The notes: generated from the letters alone by a model not told the origin. DNA of 64,000 nt from Metallyticus violacea (GCA_030762175.1 CM060842.1:61564501-61628500); one strand, 5' to 3'; numbered from the stretch's first letter, positions 1 to 11,580 are shown. Numbers and translations are program-made.

Positions 1-1494
1 TGTGGGTTTTACACTAGTGCAGATTAAGCTAAATAGATTTTATGAAATTTCATTGCTGTTACGGAATAATTTTTGGAACTAGAAAATTCTTGCATCAAAC
101 GCAATATTATGCTGAATAGTTGTCACACAAAATCAGGGTTATACTGTACTTGCATACATTGATAATATATGCATAACAGCTGCATTTTATAATCCAGGGC
201 TCGCCATAGATTCACAAAGCTCACATTATGGCTACTGGCCTCAGCAATGTGGTTCATGTCTGTCTCAATTTAGTAATTGACATTCCTATTCAAACTATTT
301 CCAGAACCTCCCACTATTACTACATGAACCCCTTTTACTGAGATCCTTTGTCATATCCTTAAGATTTCTCACTATATGGCTAAGACTAGGGAATTGAAAA
401 TACTAGTAACAGAATATTTCTCCCTCACTTTTGCCTGAGTCTTTTTCTGATGCCATTAATATGACTGGTTACTAAGACTAAAACCCTACTAACTTTTTCC
501 TAGCTTGGATTTGAGGGCAGATACTATCTCCAGCAATGACGTAGTAGGCACTTCTTCTAGCAAAGCTAGGGAATACCCTATCTCCAGTGCTGTCAAAGCT
601 GAGAAACTATTAGTCACCTCCAACACAGAGAATTTGTCACGAGGACAACCAAAACTTCTAAGTCTTTGTTTGGGTTGGAATACAGCTGAAATTCCACTGA
701 TTTACTTCTACTTTTACTAGCCAATTTCAAGTTCTCAATTCTTTCCTTGTAAGCTCCAATTATTTATGTAGACTTATGGTGTTCTTGTGACTCAATACTA
801 AAACTTTACATCTACAAAGTACACAATATCAAACTTGGGCAACACTTACAACATTAGATTTGCACAGTTACAATGACACTACAATTTACACTCCACATAA
901 AAAACACAATATAAATGACTTACTAAATATTCAGATTTCAAAGTAACCTTGCAGATGACATTAGTTCCTAGTAAAGGAACGCAATTGATTTACATTGAAA
1001 TGAATAGAATGCAAACAAAGTGATTGCACAATTGATAAATTGGCTTGGCATGAATAGATTAAATATGAATAAAGATAGAACTTTGCAACACTGTTCCATC
1101 ATGCATTTAATAAAATATTTAAAACATTGAATTGCAATTCATAAATACATAAAATATTCTTAGTTTAAGTTATTTTGATTATAAAAATTTCTTGCAGTTG
1201 TGCTAGATAATCATCTTAACAGGAACATGTGTATAGGTAATACATCAAATAGCTTAATGACTTATGCTTTAATATTAGAGTTGTAAAAAGGTTCTTAGTA
1301 CAAGAATTAGAGAGCTCTTTATGTTGCTTAATTTCAGTCAGTCTTGAAACATAGCATTTTATTCTGGGATAACACTTCAGCATTCATAAATTATTCAAAT
1401 TTCAGAAATATATCATTAGAATAATGATGGGGGTAGTAAATGGCCAGTGTAGGCAGTTTTTCAAGTTTACTGCCAAATATAACATTTAATTTAA
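1..1494. other. AT-rich non-coding stretch, probably cindr intron
   Basis: No exon, RNA gene or recognisable mobile-element protein is seen. The minus strand was scanned for the expected coiled-coil exon without success. A short open frame around 505-720 has no features I recognise. Confidence 0.4.
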
Positions 1495-1681
1495 ATATAA
1501 CATTTCATTTCATGTCAGAAGCAATACAGTGAAGCGACTATTATGTTCTTAATTACTAGTGAGTCAATTTAATAATCTTATGCTCCACTTACTGTTGAAT
1601 TATGCAAAACTAGTTTCGCATAATTCAACCGTAGGTGGAGCATAAGATTATTAAATCGACTCACTAGGTAATTAAGAACAT
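1495..1681. mobile_element. 187-bp palindromic element, copy 1 (possible PLE-terminus foldback)
   Basis: Two arms of about 70 bp (from ATGTTCTTAATTACTAG near 1542 to its complement ending at 1681) form a near-perfect hairpin. A left-hand extension of about 45 bp is shared with a second copy at 30768-30955. The arms contain CTTATGCTCCACTTAC and CTAGTTTCG, which resemble the end motifs of the Penelope-like elements in this window (CTTATGCTTCACTTAC, CCGGTTTCG). No coding capacity. Confidence 0.7.
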
Positions 1682-1924
1682 TATATACTGCCTTTACTTT
1701 GTGTATAAATGTATGAAACTTAGGTGTGTATGAAGAAACATTTTGATATCTTTTCAAAAATGTGATCACTTATGAATAAACTTAAAGGAGGAGGACTGCT
1801 ATATTACGTGACAATAATAAGAATCATCACAGTGTTATTCTAGATTTAATTAATCCTTTATTAATTATTAATATTAAATTCAATTTTTTGTTATGGGTTT
1901 TATAGAAGTTTATTTTTGTTTATA

Positions 1925-2335
1925 GTTTTATAATACATGGAATAAACTTACCATAACAACACACAGTACTAAATCATATGAAAAGGTGTTAATGTGCATT
2001 GGAATAAAACTGTACAGCAAATTAACACATTCTAGAAAGCAGCGTAAGAAACTGGAAAAATTCAAGAATGCATTGTTCAAATATCTTATGGATAACTGTT
2101 CTTACCATGTAAATGTAAATATCTCTGTGTAACAAATTTTGTAACATTTTTGTTCTATTTGGGCGTTTCTTAAGTTATGTGTATCAATTGTATTGTATTT
2201 TCATCCACCCTGTAATTCTAATTTTCTACCTATATATTCTATAAAATTGTATTATTTTGTGTCATAATCACCTTGATGTCTGCCTAGAACAGATCCATGG
2301 AGAAATAAATATTCTTCTGGGTAGCATAAACTCAA
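1925..2335 (+). mobile_element. LINE 3'-end fragment
   Basis: The plus strand reads a degenerate C-terminal stretch resembling LINE reverse-transcriptase proteins (GIKLYSKLTH, then KLEKFKNALFKYLMDNCSY). This resembles the LxYNxLP...FK..L..YL....FYSV pattern that ends Jockey/CR1-like ORF2 proteins. An A/T-rich tail follows near 2340. Boundaries are approximate; no target duplication was identified. Confidence 0.5.
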
Positions 2336-2402
2336 TAAATTAATACAAATAAAAATTAAGACTACTTATGTTTAAAAAGTATGCAAAATACAGGAAACTT
2401 AC

Positions 2403-2670
2403 TTGGATCACCTTTCGATCGAGTCTGTTTCTTGTCAGTCTGTTCAGGAGGACTGTGGCTTACAGCTGGAGCAGTTGGACTCAGTCCTGATGTCTTTTTT
2501 GCTTGGTTCAACTTCAGCTCTTCTACCCAAGGAGCTTTACCTCTTTCCCATGCTCTGCTTCTGCTTTTCTCTGATCCATCATCCTCTCCATCTTCTTCCA
2601 CAATATGGTTTTCATTGGACATTCGCCCATTGTCTGCACTCCCATTCATCAAGCCAGTATTTAATATATC
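2403..2670 (-). CDS. cindr: cindr exon 9: acidic segment and WVEELKLNQ motif
   Basis: A 268-nt exon, acceptor ACTATTCCTAG, donor GTAAGTTTC, ending in phase 1. It encodes an acidic patch (VEEDGEDDGSEKSRSR), then KAPWVEELKLNQAKKTSG and a Ser/Pro/Gln-rich tail. It is probably disordered. The following exon was not identified in 1-2402, so the predicted protein is incomplete at its C-terminus. Confidence 0.9.
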
Positions 2671-3224
2671 CTAGGAATAGTAGCATTGGATTAGATTCTT
2701 TAGATACAAGCATGTCTGTACATCAGACAAAAGAGCTGTTGCTGCAAACTGTTAATAATACAATGCAACTGTACCCTATTATATGAAAATAAACCACATT
2801 ATCTGAAACACATTTCATCTCTAGCTACTAAATGCCTGCTGGCACATTGTTACATTATTGTAAGTTGTTTAATGGCATCACTGGCTCTATTTTATATTAC
2901 TGTAACTACAATAAATTTCAATGTTGTGAAGTTTAGGTTACTGCATTTAATGTAATCATAGTGAACACTCATGACTACAACATATGTTCATGCAAATAGT
3001 GCACCAAAAAAAAAAAAAAAAGTTGATCAAAGTGCAATACAAACATATTAAAAATTAATGCAGTGCTGAAATGGATTACAGTTGGTTCAGTCATTAAGCA
3101 TATAAACTCATTATTTACCATAAGCGTGAACAATAAACATTGTATGTAAATTGCTAACAAACACTGTATGCCTATTACCAAATGCATAATTCAACCGAAT
3201 CACAAGCTGCATCATTGTTTCTCA

Positions 3225-3440
3225 AAAGGATCAAAATGTATGTTAATGGTTATAGCTTCACAGTTATGTTCTTCAATATTCTTGACACCTATATCAGAAA
3301 TGGAAGTAACTAACATATTAACTGAATTACAAAATGCACTTATTAATGTGCGGGATGATATGAGCCCTACAATACTAAAACACAAGAAAAATATAACTGC
3401 TAGACCATTAACTTTTATTCAATTAAGAGGTCTTTAATTA
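3225..3440 (+). mobile_element. LINE reverse-transcriptase fragment
   Basis: An open plus-strand segment reads IFLTPISEMEVTNILTELQN and ends near SPTILKHKKNITARPLTFI. This matches the start of LINE RT domains (FLTPVTxxEVxxIIxxLK...GxDxIxxxILK...I..PLT.I). It is short, isolated and degenerate, inside cindr intron 8. Confidence 0.5.
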
Positions 3441-3589
3441 AATTAAAGAGGTGGATTTCCTACATGCCTAAAACAAAGTCAAATTCCCCAATACACAGAA
3501 AACCTAAATAAACTAACTATAGACAATAACTTTATACTTTCTAATATAGCAAACATTTTTAAAATCAATAGCATAATGAATTATCCAGC

Positions 3590-3692
3590 AGTTAACTGAT
3601 GATGCAGAAAATTGTCTGTGAAACATATACTAAATTTAAACAAGTGGAGCCAATAAGAGTGTGTAGTTTGACTGAATCATACAATGATCTTT
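3590..3692 (+). mobile_element. Solo PLE terminal fragment with hammerhead-like core
   Basis: Contains CTGATGA (3596-3602), a short stem-loop (CAGA/TCTG) and GAAA, then AAGAGTGTGTAGTTTGACTGAATCATACAATGATCT. The last string is the same end motif as in the full PLE copies here. The order CTGATGA - hairpin - GAAA is that of a hammerhead ribozyme. No PLE coding sequence was identified directly upstream. Confidence 0.65.
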
Positions 3693-4216
3693 GATGGGAA
3701 TGAAATTGTAATGCAATTAAAGAATACATTTTACATTTGTGCTGAAAGGCTACAACTGTGCTAGTTTAATTCTGCTGATGCATTCAAAACATAACCATCA
3801 CCATCAACATGTCATGTACTATGATTGTAGCCATATAAAATTAATTAAAAATGTCATAAAATTTGAAATGCTAATTGGAATTTGTACAGCGAAGCTAATC
3901 ATATAATAATTATCATGGGTAGTGATTCACTACTAGTGAATCATATCCAACTGATGCTGGCATCTCTGAAACACATTCTTCCAAAATTGGTTGTTAAAGC
4001 TCTGGAAGGTTCTTTTTTATTACAACACATTTGTAGAAATATTTAAAATTACAAGAAAAAGTCATTGCTCACATAAAAAAACATTATTATATAAATGAAT
4101 GTGGTAGGGAACTCTCCAACCCAACCCTTATGCTATTTTATCAGTTTAATACAAAATAAAATTGAAAAATGGCACTAAAAATAATCAAGTGCTGTTGTTG
4201 CTAAAAAAATACTTAC

Positions 4217-4569
4217 AACTTCTTTGCTATATACAGTGGATGGAGGTCTTCGGCGAGGAGCTTTCACTCTAGAGGCTGTAGGATGTGTTAGCATGGCATT
4301 TCGTTCTACACTGTCAAACTCAAGCAGTCCTTGAGGATTTCTTTGTTGAACTGGTCTGCTTGATCCAGCTCCATCTACAGCATCTGTCTGTGTTCTGGAT
4401 TCCAACATGGACTCACGTTTACATTGTGGTGGTGGAATGCTCATGGCAGTAGTAGAAGGGAGGACACTTGCAGAGGAAGTGCGTTGAGGCTTTTTTATAG
4501 GCGGTGGTGGTGGTAATGATGGTTTCTTACCAGGAACAGGAGGAACAGTTCCAGTTGCTGGTTTTTCAT
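4217..4569 (-). CDS. cindr: cindr exon 8: polyproline region and capping-protein-interaction motif
   Basis: A 353-nt exon (acceptor CCCCTCTCAG, donor GTAAGTAT). It begins with proline-rich sequence (VPPVPGKKPSLPPPPPIKKP, about residues 319-338) and a second IPPP cluster. It then has LEFDSVERNAMLTHPTASR followed by VKAPRRRPPS. The LTHPTASRVK core (residues 404-413) fits the CPI consensus LxHxTxxRPK by which CIN85/CD2AP/Cindr bind actin capping protein. Here the consensus Pro after Arg is Val. The motif is the strongest evidence beyond the SH3 domains for the family call. Confidence 0.92.
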
Positions 4570-5199
4570 CTGAGAGGGGGAAAAAAAAAGAAAGAAAGAA
4601 AAAAATGCAATGTATCTCTGTATTACATTTATGAACTATGTGTTCTCTTGAAAAGTGAATGGAAGAGCAGAACATATGCTTATGCCCTCCCCAGCAATAA
4701 AATACAAAATGAATAACTAACATAGCCTATAAAAATAAACAATTAACAGGAAGCAATTTTTGTATATTAATGCCTTTCATTCCTTAAATGATATTAATAT
4801 GCATTATAGTAGAATTATTTTATTGTTATAGACTGAAGGGGAAAAGTTTGATAGTATATTTAGATGCATAGTTTGCTTCTTTTATTTAATGGTGCTTAAA
4901 AGAAAACTAACCTCAAGAAATATTTTTTCCTTTAAAGCAAAAGAAGCTTGAAGATTTTTTTTTTATGCCTTCCTCTATGTTATGAGGATAGCCATCTACA
5001 CATTTACAAGAGCACCAAAGAACAAATGAAGTGAACATGGTACATAACCTTTAGCACAGTATAATTGCTATTTTCTTCTTTGAAATTTTATACCACTGTT
5101 GGGCTATTTTCATTCTGAAAGAATATCAGGGTAAGACGGTTAATTTGAGTGCTTTATTTGAAAAGCATTTGCGAAGTGGTTTTATTTTGGGATACAATA
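4570..5199. other. cindr intron 7, left part: nothing recognised
   Basis: AT-rich sequence between exon 8 and a mariner remnant. A pyrimidine-rich tract precedes the exon 8 acceptor. No other feature is supported. Confidence 0.4.
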
Positions 5200-6353
5200 T
5201 GAGGGCCTTCTGAAAAGTTCTTGGCCTAACAATGAAAAAGCAAAATTATTGTTTTAAGGATATTTTCAATTTTCTATATAAACTCCTTTAAGAGAGCACA
5301 CTTATTCCAGTAAGGCTCTAGCACCATTATCTCATTTCTGTATAGGCTTTCTGGAAACTGCAAAATTGGCATCTATAGCCACAATTGACTCCTGATTTTG
5401 AAGAAAAATGCTTTCCTCATGGGAAAATTCTTGAGCTTGAAGAAGACAGAGCCAGATCTGGCAATTCATAGTGCAAATCCTTCAGTTTTGAAACTGCCAG
5501 AACACTTTTGTGGGCAGGTGCATTGTCCTGATGAAAGATGACTTTTTTTCTCTGCAAACCAAGCCTTTTCTCTCGAATGTTAGCATCTAGAAGATCATAT
5601 TGGTTAGAAGATCAGAGTAATACTCTACGGTTATTGTTTTACCCTTTTCAAGATAATAAATCAGAAAAATGCCTGTAGCATCCCAAACACTGATCCCATG
5701 ACCTTTCCTGCTGATAGAAATGACTTTGTTCTTTGGTGCTGAATAGCCACCTTTTATCCACTGTTTTGACTACTGTTTGAATTGTGGCATATGATTATGA
5801 ATCCAAGTTGCATCCATTGTAACGAATCTGCAAATAAAGTCAGTTTCGTTTCTGTTCAGTCTCTCTAAATACTGCTCAAAGGTTCTCACTCGCATTCTCT
5901 TTTGATCTACTGTGAGCAGCACCCATGTTGTGAATCCCCAAATCTTGATGCAAGATATTACCCATGTGCTCTTATATGCCTATAGCATCAGCAATTTCAT
6001 GCATCTTGACTTGCCGATCATCTATCACCGCATTGTGCACTGTTTTTAACAATTTCCTGTGTTGTAGCACATTGTAGCATCCTGCACGTGGATAATCTTC
6101 TAGGCTGGTGCATCCACATTTAAACTTTGCAGCTCACTTTTCACCATCAAAAATGAAGGCGAAGCTGCACCATACACTTTAATGAACTTTGAATGAATTT
6201 AATTTGATGTCAAACCTTCTTTTATGAAGAATTTGATAACTGCACAATACGTTATTTTATCCATATCAAAAATATAAACAAATATTCTGTTTCAGATAGC
6301 TGTATGCAACAAACAACAATGTACAAAGGTTTGAAATTTTTCAGAAATGTTTG
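5200..6353 (-). pseudogene. Mariner-family transposon remnant 1
   Basis: Minus-strand frames give a broken mariner transposase. The start is near 6264 (MDKITYCAVIKFFIKEGLTS, then IHSKFIKVYG). First catalytic block is TMDATWIH (usually TMDETWIH), then SKQWIKGGYSAPK, YLEKGKTI and VIFHQDNAPAHKS (second Asp block). Stop codons and frame changes inactivate it. The left end TGAGGGCCTTCTGAAAAGTTC resembles a mariner terminal repeat. A diverged counterpart (TTTCTGAAAAATTTC on the minus strand) lies near 6330-6350, but the right boundary is approximate. It is inserted in cindr intron 7 in the same orientation as the gene. Confidence 0.85.
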
Positions 6354-6934
6354 TCTACCAACTTAATGTAAAACATCATTCCATCAGTGTCACATTTCTG
6401 TTTTATGCTGAGAACTTTTCACATGGTCCTCCAGATTACATCGTTAATTTGAACAGAAGGAAAATTCTGACAGATTTTTTGCTTCCTACAATTACTGAAG
6501 AACATCCTTTACTGATCACAGATGAGAATTGTATAAATCTGACTTAAGTTTCAAAAAGTTAATACAAATTATGGAGAAGTAAAAGAAAGTTTAACTATCC
6601 CTTTTCTGTGTTAAGTTAAAACTACAATAGTGCTCATTTAATTCAAAGTTAATTTTATATTTAAAAAAAACTTGTGTAACAAATTAGATGTTCACCACTC
6701 TAGTACGATACAGTCTCTGCCTCTCTGCCATGATGTTATGGGACACAAGACAGATTCTTTTTCTTCTATAAAGAACATTTTGAGCAAGAGGAAAAATTCA
6801 TTCATTCCATAAATTTTGGAAATATATGCAATTATTTGCTTTCCATTAAGACAACTGGGTTTGGTCACAGTAGCCATAAGTGGAATATGCAAAGATAGCA
6901 TTTTGTGAGTAACAGCTCAGAACCAGATATAGAG

Positions 6935-7000
6935 GCATCAGGCTGCACTATGACAATGCCACTGCCAATGCTGCAATGAACTTCCTGGAGAGTGTCCTTG
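6935..7000 (+). pseudogene. Short mariner transposase scrap, plus strand
   Basis: The plus strand reads RLHYDNATANAAMNFLES, matching the second catalytic block of mariner transposases (RLHHDNAxAHTA...FLES). It lies in opposite orientation to the adjacent remnant at 7200-7760, so the two are either separate insertions or an internal inversion. Confidence 0.55.
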
Positions 7001-7199
7001 TATTGTTATTATAATAACAAAAACAATGCTAGGTATGTACCTTTATAAAGATAAAAATGAATATATTCATAAGTCATAGTTTTATGTATGAGCGAACTCA
7101 GAAAATTTCCAGATACAGGCTCTTTATTAATGATGATAATTTGAAATTTACCACTACATCTTCTAATATCCTCAACACCCTCTATGTACCTGGTCATTT

Positions 7200-7760
7200 A
7201 TCATAAGCAAGATTGGTAGTACTTGTGCCACAGTTGTCTTCTAGGGTGATGTATGCTGCTACAGCATCTTCAAAAAGTTTCTCCTGCAGTCAGCTCTGAA
7301 CCAAAAAATAATGGAAGAAGTTCAGGGATGCCAGAGCAGGGTTGTAGAGCTAATGGGTGGGAAGCTTCAGGTGGGCACTCTTCAAGAAGTTCAATGCATC
7401 ATTTGCAATAGGGGGCAGAGACATTGTCATAGTGCAGCCTGCTATCCTGGTTCTTAACTTTCAAGAGAACTGCCATGTACCACTTTACAGGTAAATGCTC
7501 TTTGGTCTTAAAGAGGAAGTGTTGCTACATATCCACTAATGCAATGAAGAAGAATGTCTCCACCATTTTATGCTCCATACTTCTTGCTCTCTTGCCTTTA
7601 GTCAGGGGTGTATCACCCAGGAAGATCCATGTTGATGACTGATGGTATGTTTCCAGATCAAATGATAAATCAATGTTTCATCAACTGTTATTCAGAAACA
7701 TGGCGAAAGTCTCTGTTGTATCTTTGGAGCATTTTATATCACCATTCCATTAAAGTGCTT
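7200..7760 (-). pseudogene. Mariner-family transposon remnant 2
   Basis: The minus strand reads IDLSFDLETYHQSSTW (first Asp region), HLPVKWYMAVLLKVKNQ, RLHYDNVSAP (second Asp block) and, after a frame change, LYNPALASLNFFHYFLV...EDAVAAYITL. The last matches YSPDLAPCDFFLFP...EDAVAAY in mariners. Several stops and a frameshift show it is dead. It belongs to a different sublineage from remnant 1. Confidence 0.75.
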
Positions 7761-7789
7761 TGCTGCCTTTCACTGAGGTTATAAGACAC

Positions 7790-8642
7790 CTAGCAAGAAG
7801 GATTATTTCTGAGTAATCATGTAAACTTTTTGAGATACTTCCCAATCCAATAATAATGGATGCCTATAGATCCTTATAAGGTCACTTTGGGGTCTCTTGC
7901 AACATCTCCTCCTAACCTAAAGCCTGTGTTAAATCTCTAAAGATATTGTCCCTGGTTTAAGCTGCTTTTAATCCTGTAATAAATTATTGCATAGTAGCGT
8001 TTTCACCCCAACTCGATTATATGAGAATGTATTACTGGCACAAGTGTTTCTTTCAACTCGCATTGTTGAGACTGCACAGTTGTTGGAAGTTCTATTGATT
8101 TATTGATAGAAGTATGGGCTATCTATGGCATATATAATTATGCATTATTGTAAACAGTTTACTAATGTCCAGTAGAAACTTTCTAAGTGCTGAGTGCATA
8201 TTTAATTTAATTAAATTAAATTAATATTTAATTTAATTTTTCATATCTTAAAGCATATTATATTGTTTTATGCATGTATATTTTGGTACTTTTTATACTA
8301 CACAAAAAGCTACTGGTGATGACACAAATAAACCAAAAATTTCTTACCAACAAATGTCATATGCCATTTTTAAAGTGAGAAAGCAACTCCATTCTTTTAA
8401 CTATAATCAATGCAGAATTTTTTAATGCAAAACAAATTCTTTATTATCCAAAATCATTTGTGATCTTTTTATTTCTTGGTATATGAACATTGCTGCTGTT
8501 CAAGGACATAAGACCCATAATGCAAATATTACATGTCAAATACTAATTTTGTCATTGGTGTCAGTGCATACCACAGTCTGAAGGCAAGCATAAATTAAGA
8601 CACCAAATTTGTTGTAAGAGTCTTAAGAATCTATAAGATTTC
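7790..8642. other. cindr intron 7 spacer with AT-rich repeats
   Basis: No gene found. TTTAATT/AATTAAA-type simple sequence at about 8200-8240. The rest is featureless AT-rich DNA. Confidence 0.4.
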
Positions 8643-8652
8643 AGCAGGTACA

Positions 8653-8926
8653 GATTGTGGGTTCGAACCCGGCCAGGACCGATGGATTTTTCCGGGCGTA
8701 AAAATCCTAAGTGTGGCTTCCTTCGGAAGGGAAGTAAAGCCGTGGGTCCCGTGTTGTACATTTACAGCACACGAAAAAGAACCTCAAGCCTGAAGGAGAG
8801 GCCTCTGAGCAAAATTAGTCGGCCGTTTCACGCCCTGAGTTGAATGGGACGCTGATAACCTGAGCTGTTAAAGAGCGTCCATAATATAAATAAAAAAAAA
8901 AAATAAAAAAATAAAAATAAAAAAAA
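8653..8926 (+). mobile_element. SINE family B, 5'-truncated copy
   Basis: Flanked by the 10-bp duplication AGCAGGTACA (8643-8652 and 8927-8936). It begins inside the tRNA-like head at the B box (GGGTTCGAACCC). It continues through a conserved body (GGGCGTAAAAATCCTAAG..., AAAGCCGTGGGTCCCGTG) and ends in an A/T-rich tail (AAATAAAAAAATAAAAATAA). The exact duplication and low decay suggest a fairly recent insertion. It matches the element at about 39933-40226. Confidence 0.88.
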
Positions 8927-9079
8927 AGCAGGTACAAAAACTATAAAAGCTACATTACAATACTTTAATTTTCAAATCTTTGATTCTGTATTAGATGCTA
9001 GACCATTTAGTAGCTTTTTTCCTGTTAGCTAAGATTTTAACATATGAATGTGTGAAGGAAAATCAGTAATACTCCTTAC

Positions 9080-9248
9080 CTAATTTGAATGAGGCATCTG
9101 ACAGTTTGTGCTGGTGTCCCACTTCAGATTTGACTACACTAGTTCCTGTACTGGATCCACTCGTTGGTTTTGTGATGCTGTCTCTTGCTCTATTTGTCGT
9201 AACTAGTTGGGATTTAACAGGTGGTCTCTCTGGTTTCTTTGGATGGGT
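9080..9248 (-). CDS. cindr: cindr exon 7: basic proline-containing linker
   Basis: A 169-nt exon, acceptor GTTATGCAG, donor GTAAGGAG, entering in phase 0 and leaving in phase 1. It starts THPKKPERPPVKSQL, a Pro/Lys/Arg cluster of the kind SH3 domains bind, then a Ser/Thr-rich, probably disordered segment. No folded domain is recognised. Assignment rests on splice sites, frame and position between SH3C and the CPI exon. Confidence 0.86.
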
Positions 9249-9938
9249 CTGCATAACACATGAAAGATCACATAAAACTACATTCTTAAATATAATTTCA
9301 TGTAAATTTCATTTGGTCTTTTCTGTCTTTGCAACTAGACCTATAATAGTTTATATTAGTTGTACAATGCTAATATAAGATGAAAGAGTGATTTATAAAG
9401 GCTTCATTTATGCCTAAAAGATTGAAGAGTGGGCTAAAATAATATTGTGAATAATGAGTATAATGTGGTTAGTGCTTAGGCACTGAGTTACCTGTTGAGC
9501 CAAAACATGATCTTTATCATCTGGTGGGAGTGACATTCTAATAACTAAGCTGGACCACAAATCTATACAGTAGAACCCTGTTTACCTGAACTTCTGGTTT
9601 AACCAAAACTTTTTAATTTTCTATTAAATATACTTTCACCTTAGCCATGTGCTAGACTGAGGTTTGCAATCAGTCAGATAAGAAAAATGTGAGGCCATGA
9701 CTAGGACTGGAACCATGGATGTTTGACTTACCACACCAGTGGTCTTCCATTTGAGATCCTAAAATGACTGCAAATGATTTTCATTTGAATCTATATGCTC
9801 TGCAGACCTCTATGTTTATTTCATTAGAGAGATTTTATCCCTGAAAGATGATTCAAAATCTTCAAGTACTTGTGGCTTAGGTTTCAGGTTAAACACACTA
9901 TTAGGGTTAATTTATATAAAGGATGTTAATGAAATACA

Positions 9939-10954
9939 CCAAAATAATTTCAGAGAGCATAGAGGTGTCTTAGACAGGTAATCTAAGATAGAAAACATAT
10001 GGCCTGCCTGTTCAAATTTCAAAGATATGGCTTAAAGTCTCTAAAGTGCCAATTAGCCACTGCCTAATGAAGATGCCCATCAAAAACATAACAGACTATA
10101 ATCAAGGAAGGTTTCAGAACGTATCCTTCCGGCACAATGGTTATGACATTAGTATTCGAGTAAGAGATGATCATTTGTTTTCATGTTTGGGTCTCATTCA
10201 CCACATTTTTGTGTTTTTGTTTTCTGACTAGGACCTAATAATACAGCTTTTAGCCTAAGTTTTGAGTTGATGTTTCAATTCATACACTTAAATGTTAACA
10301 TATTAATTCATATAATTACATCCTTGTAGTTGTTATTGCACTTATCAATCAGAATCTTGTCCTGAGTATGTGTTAGGTAAATTAAGTTTTAGGCATCAAG
10401 TTAGTAGTAAGCTTATTAGCCATTGTATGTTGGTAATACATTCATTGTTCAGAAAGAGAAGAAAACTTGAAAACATTAAATAAATTTAATTCATAATTTT
10501 TAGTATGCGTATCACAGCACTTCAGATTAAGTGAAAAAAAAATTTAACAACATGACAAGTATTGAACTCATGGCCTGCGGAACATCAGCTTTTGCATTAT
10601 GCCACATAAGCAGTTAAAGAGCTTCCTTTAGAGTACAGTACATAATGCAAGAAGGCAATTAAGTTCAGTGTTGCACTGTCAAATGATTAGTTCAAGATTT
10701 GAGGGATTTTTGTGGTACTAAATGTTGAAAAAGCTGATAACAAGCTGTGGAAAATCGATATTTCTATGCTTATAATGTAGTTTTAAAGATATTCTAAAGC
10801 AGTTTTACACCCTAATTGGCTTTAACAGTGACTTATCAGCACTTGATGACAAAAGATTTAACACCATAAAACTGCGTTACGCTTAGTTGTGGACTGTGCA
10901 TTCCTATCTCAAATTGCTTATAAATAACATCTCTACACTCTCAAATTATTTTGG
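9939..10954. mobile_element. MITE-like element, copy 1, long diverged terminal inverted repeats
   Basis: The left end (CCAAAATAATTTCAGAGAGC, with GTCTTAGACAGGTAATCT further in) and the reverse complement of the right end (CCAAAATAATTTGAGAG..., AAGCAATTTGAGATAGG) are related over about 60 bp. The same terminal sequence bounds 33870-34506, so this is a family. No protein coding capacity was seen. Confidence 0.55.
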
Positions 10955-11465
10955 TATAGTTGATACCCTCTATATTAATTCTAATACTGTTAATTTACTA
11001 ATTTATTTTAACCCTAACAGTGTGATAAGCCAATAATCATGGTTCATATCCCAACCATGACCTTAAATTTTTCTTACCTGACTCTGACTACAGATTTATT
11101 TTTTATTATAATATGGCATGGCCAATCACAGGATACTGTACTTAATTTTAGGTTTGAGGAAAATATTCTACAAGTTATTGACTTCTTAGCAGATACAGTA
11201 CTGTGTATTCCCTTTCTCTCACAATTATCTGAAGGCAATGTTATTTTCTCTGGGAGTTTTATGATGGGACAGATTTACTGTATTGTTGACTTATAACTGT
11301 ACCTGAATTTTGAAGGGTTACATACTCAAGAAGTGTGTAGGTGTGCTTTGCATCAATATAGGGAATTAGAGTACATTTCTAATTGAAAAGTTTATTAAAT
11401 GGAAATTTGCAGTGATAGCAACAATAACATCAAGGAAATGTTGCAAAAATTAAATAAAGTATAAT

Positions 11466-11580
11466 TTTAATTGATATCATTGTATGATTCAGTTGAACTA
11501 CACACTCTTAAAGCTTCACTTACTTTTCATAAATGTATGGAACCGGTTTCGAGAACATTTGGTTCCCATCTTCAGCCATG
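11466..11580 (-). mobile_element. Solo PLE terminus with hammerhead-like core
   Basis: On the minus strand: CTGAAGA (11575-11569), stem GGGAAC/GTTCTC, GAAA, ACCGGT, then the shared end AAGTGAAGC...AAGAGTGTGTAGTTCAACTGAATCATACAATGATAT. The hammerhead consensus CUGANGA...GAAA is intact. No PLE coding sequence is attached. Confidence 0.68.

Noticed and set aside
505..720. Plus-strand 71-codon open frame
   Set aside because: No ATG context, domain or similarity I can recognise; short open frames of this size are expected by chance.
2381..2786. Two overlapping plus-strand open frames of about 100-127 codons
   Set aside because: They are antisense shadows of cindr exon 9, which has splice sites, phase agreement and family motifs.
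9085..9378. Plus-strand 97-codon open frame opposite cindr exon 7
   Set aside because: Shadow of the exon; hydrophobic content arises from the complementary codons.
10545..10620. Possible tRNA-like SINE head on the minus strand (GGCATAATGC...GAGTTCAATAC)
   Set aside because: Boxes A and B are only loosely matched, with no body or tail; too weak to list.
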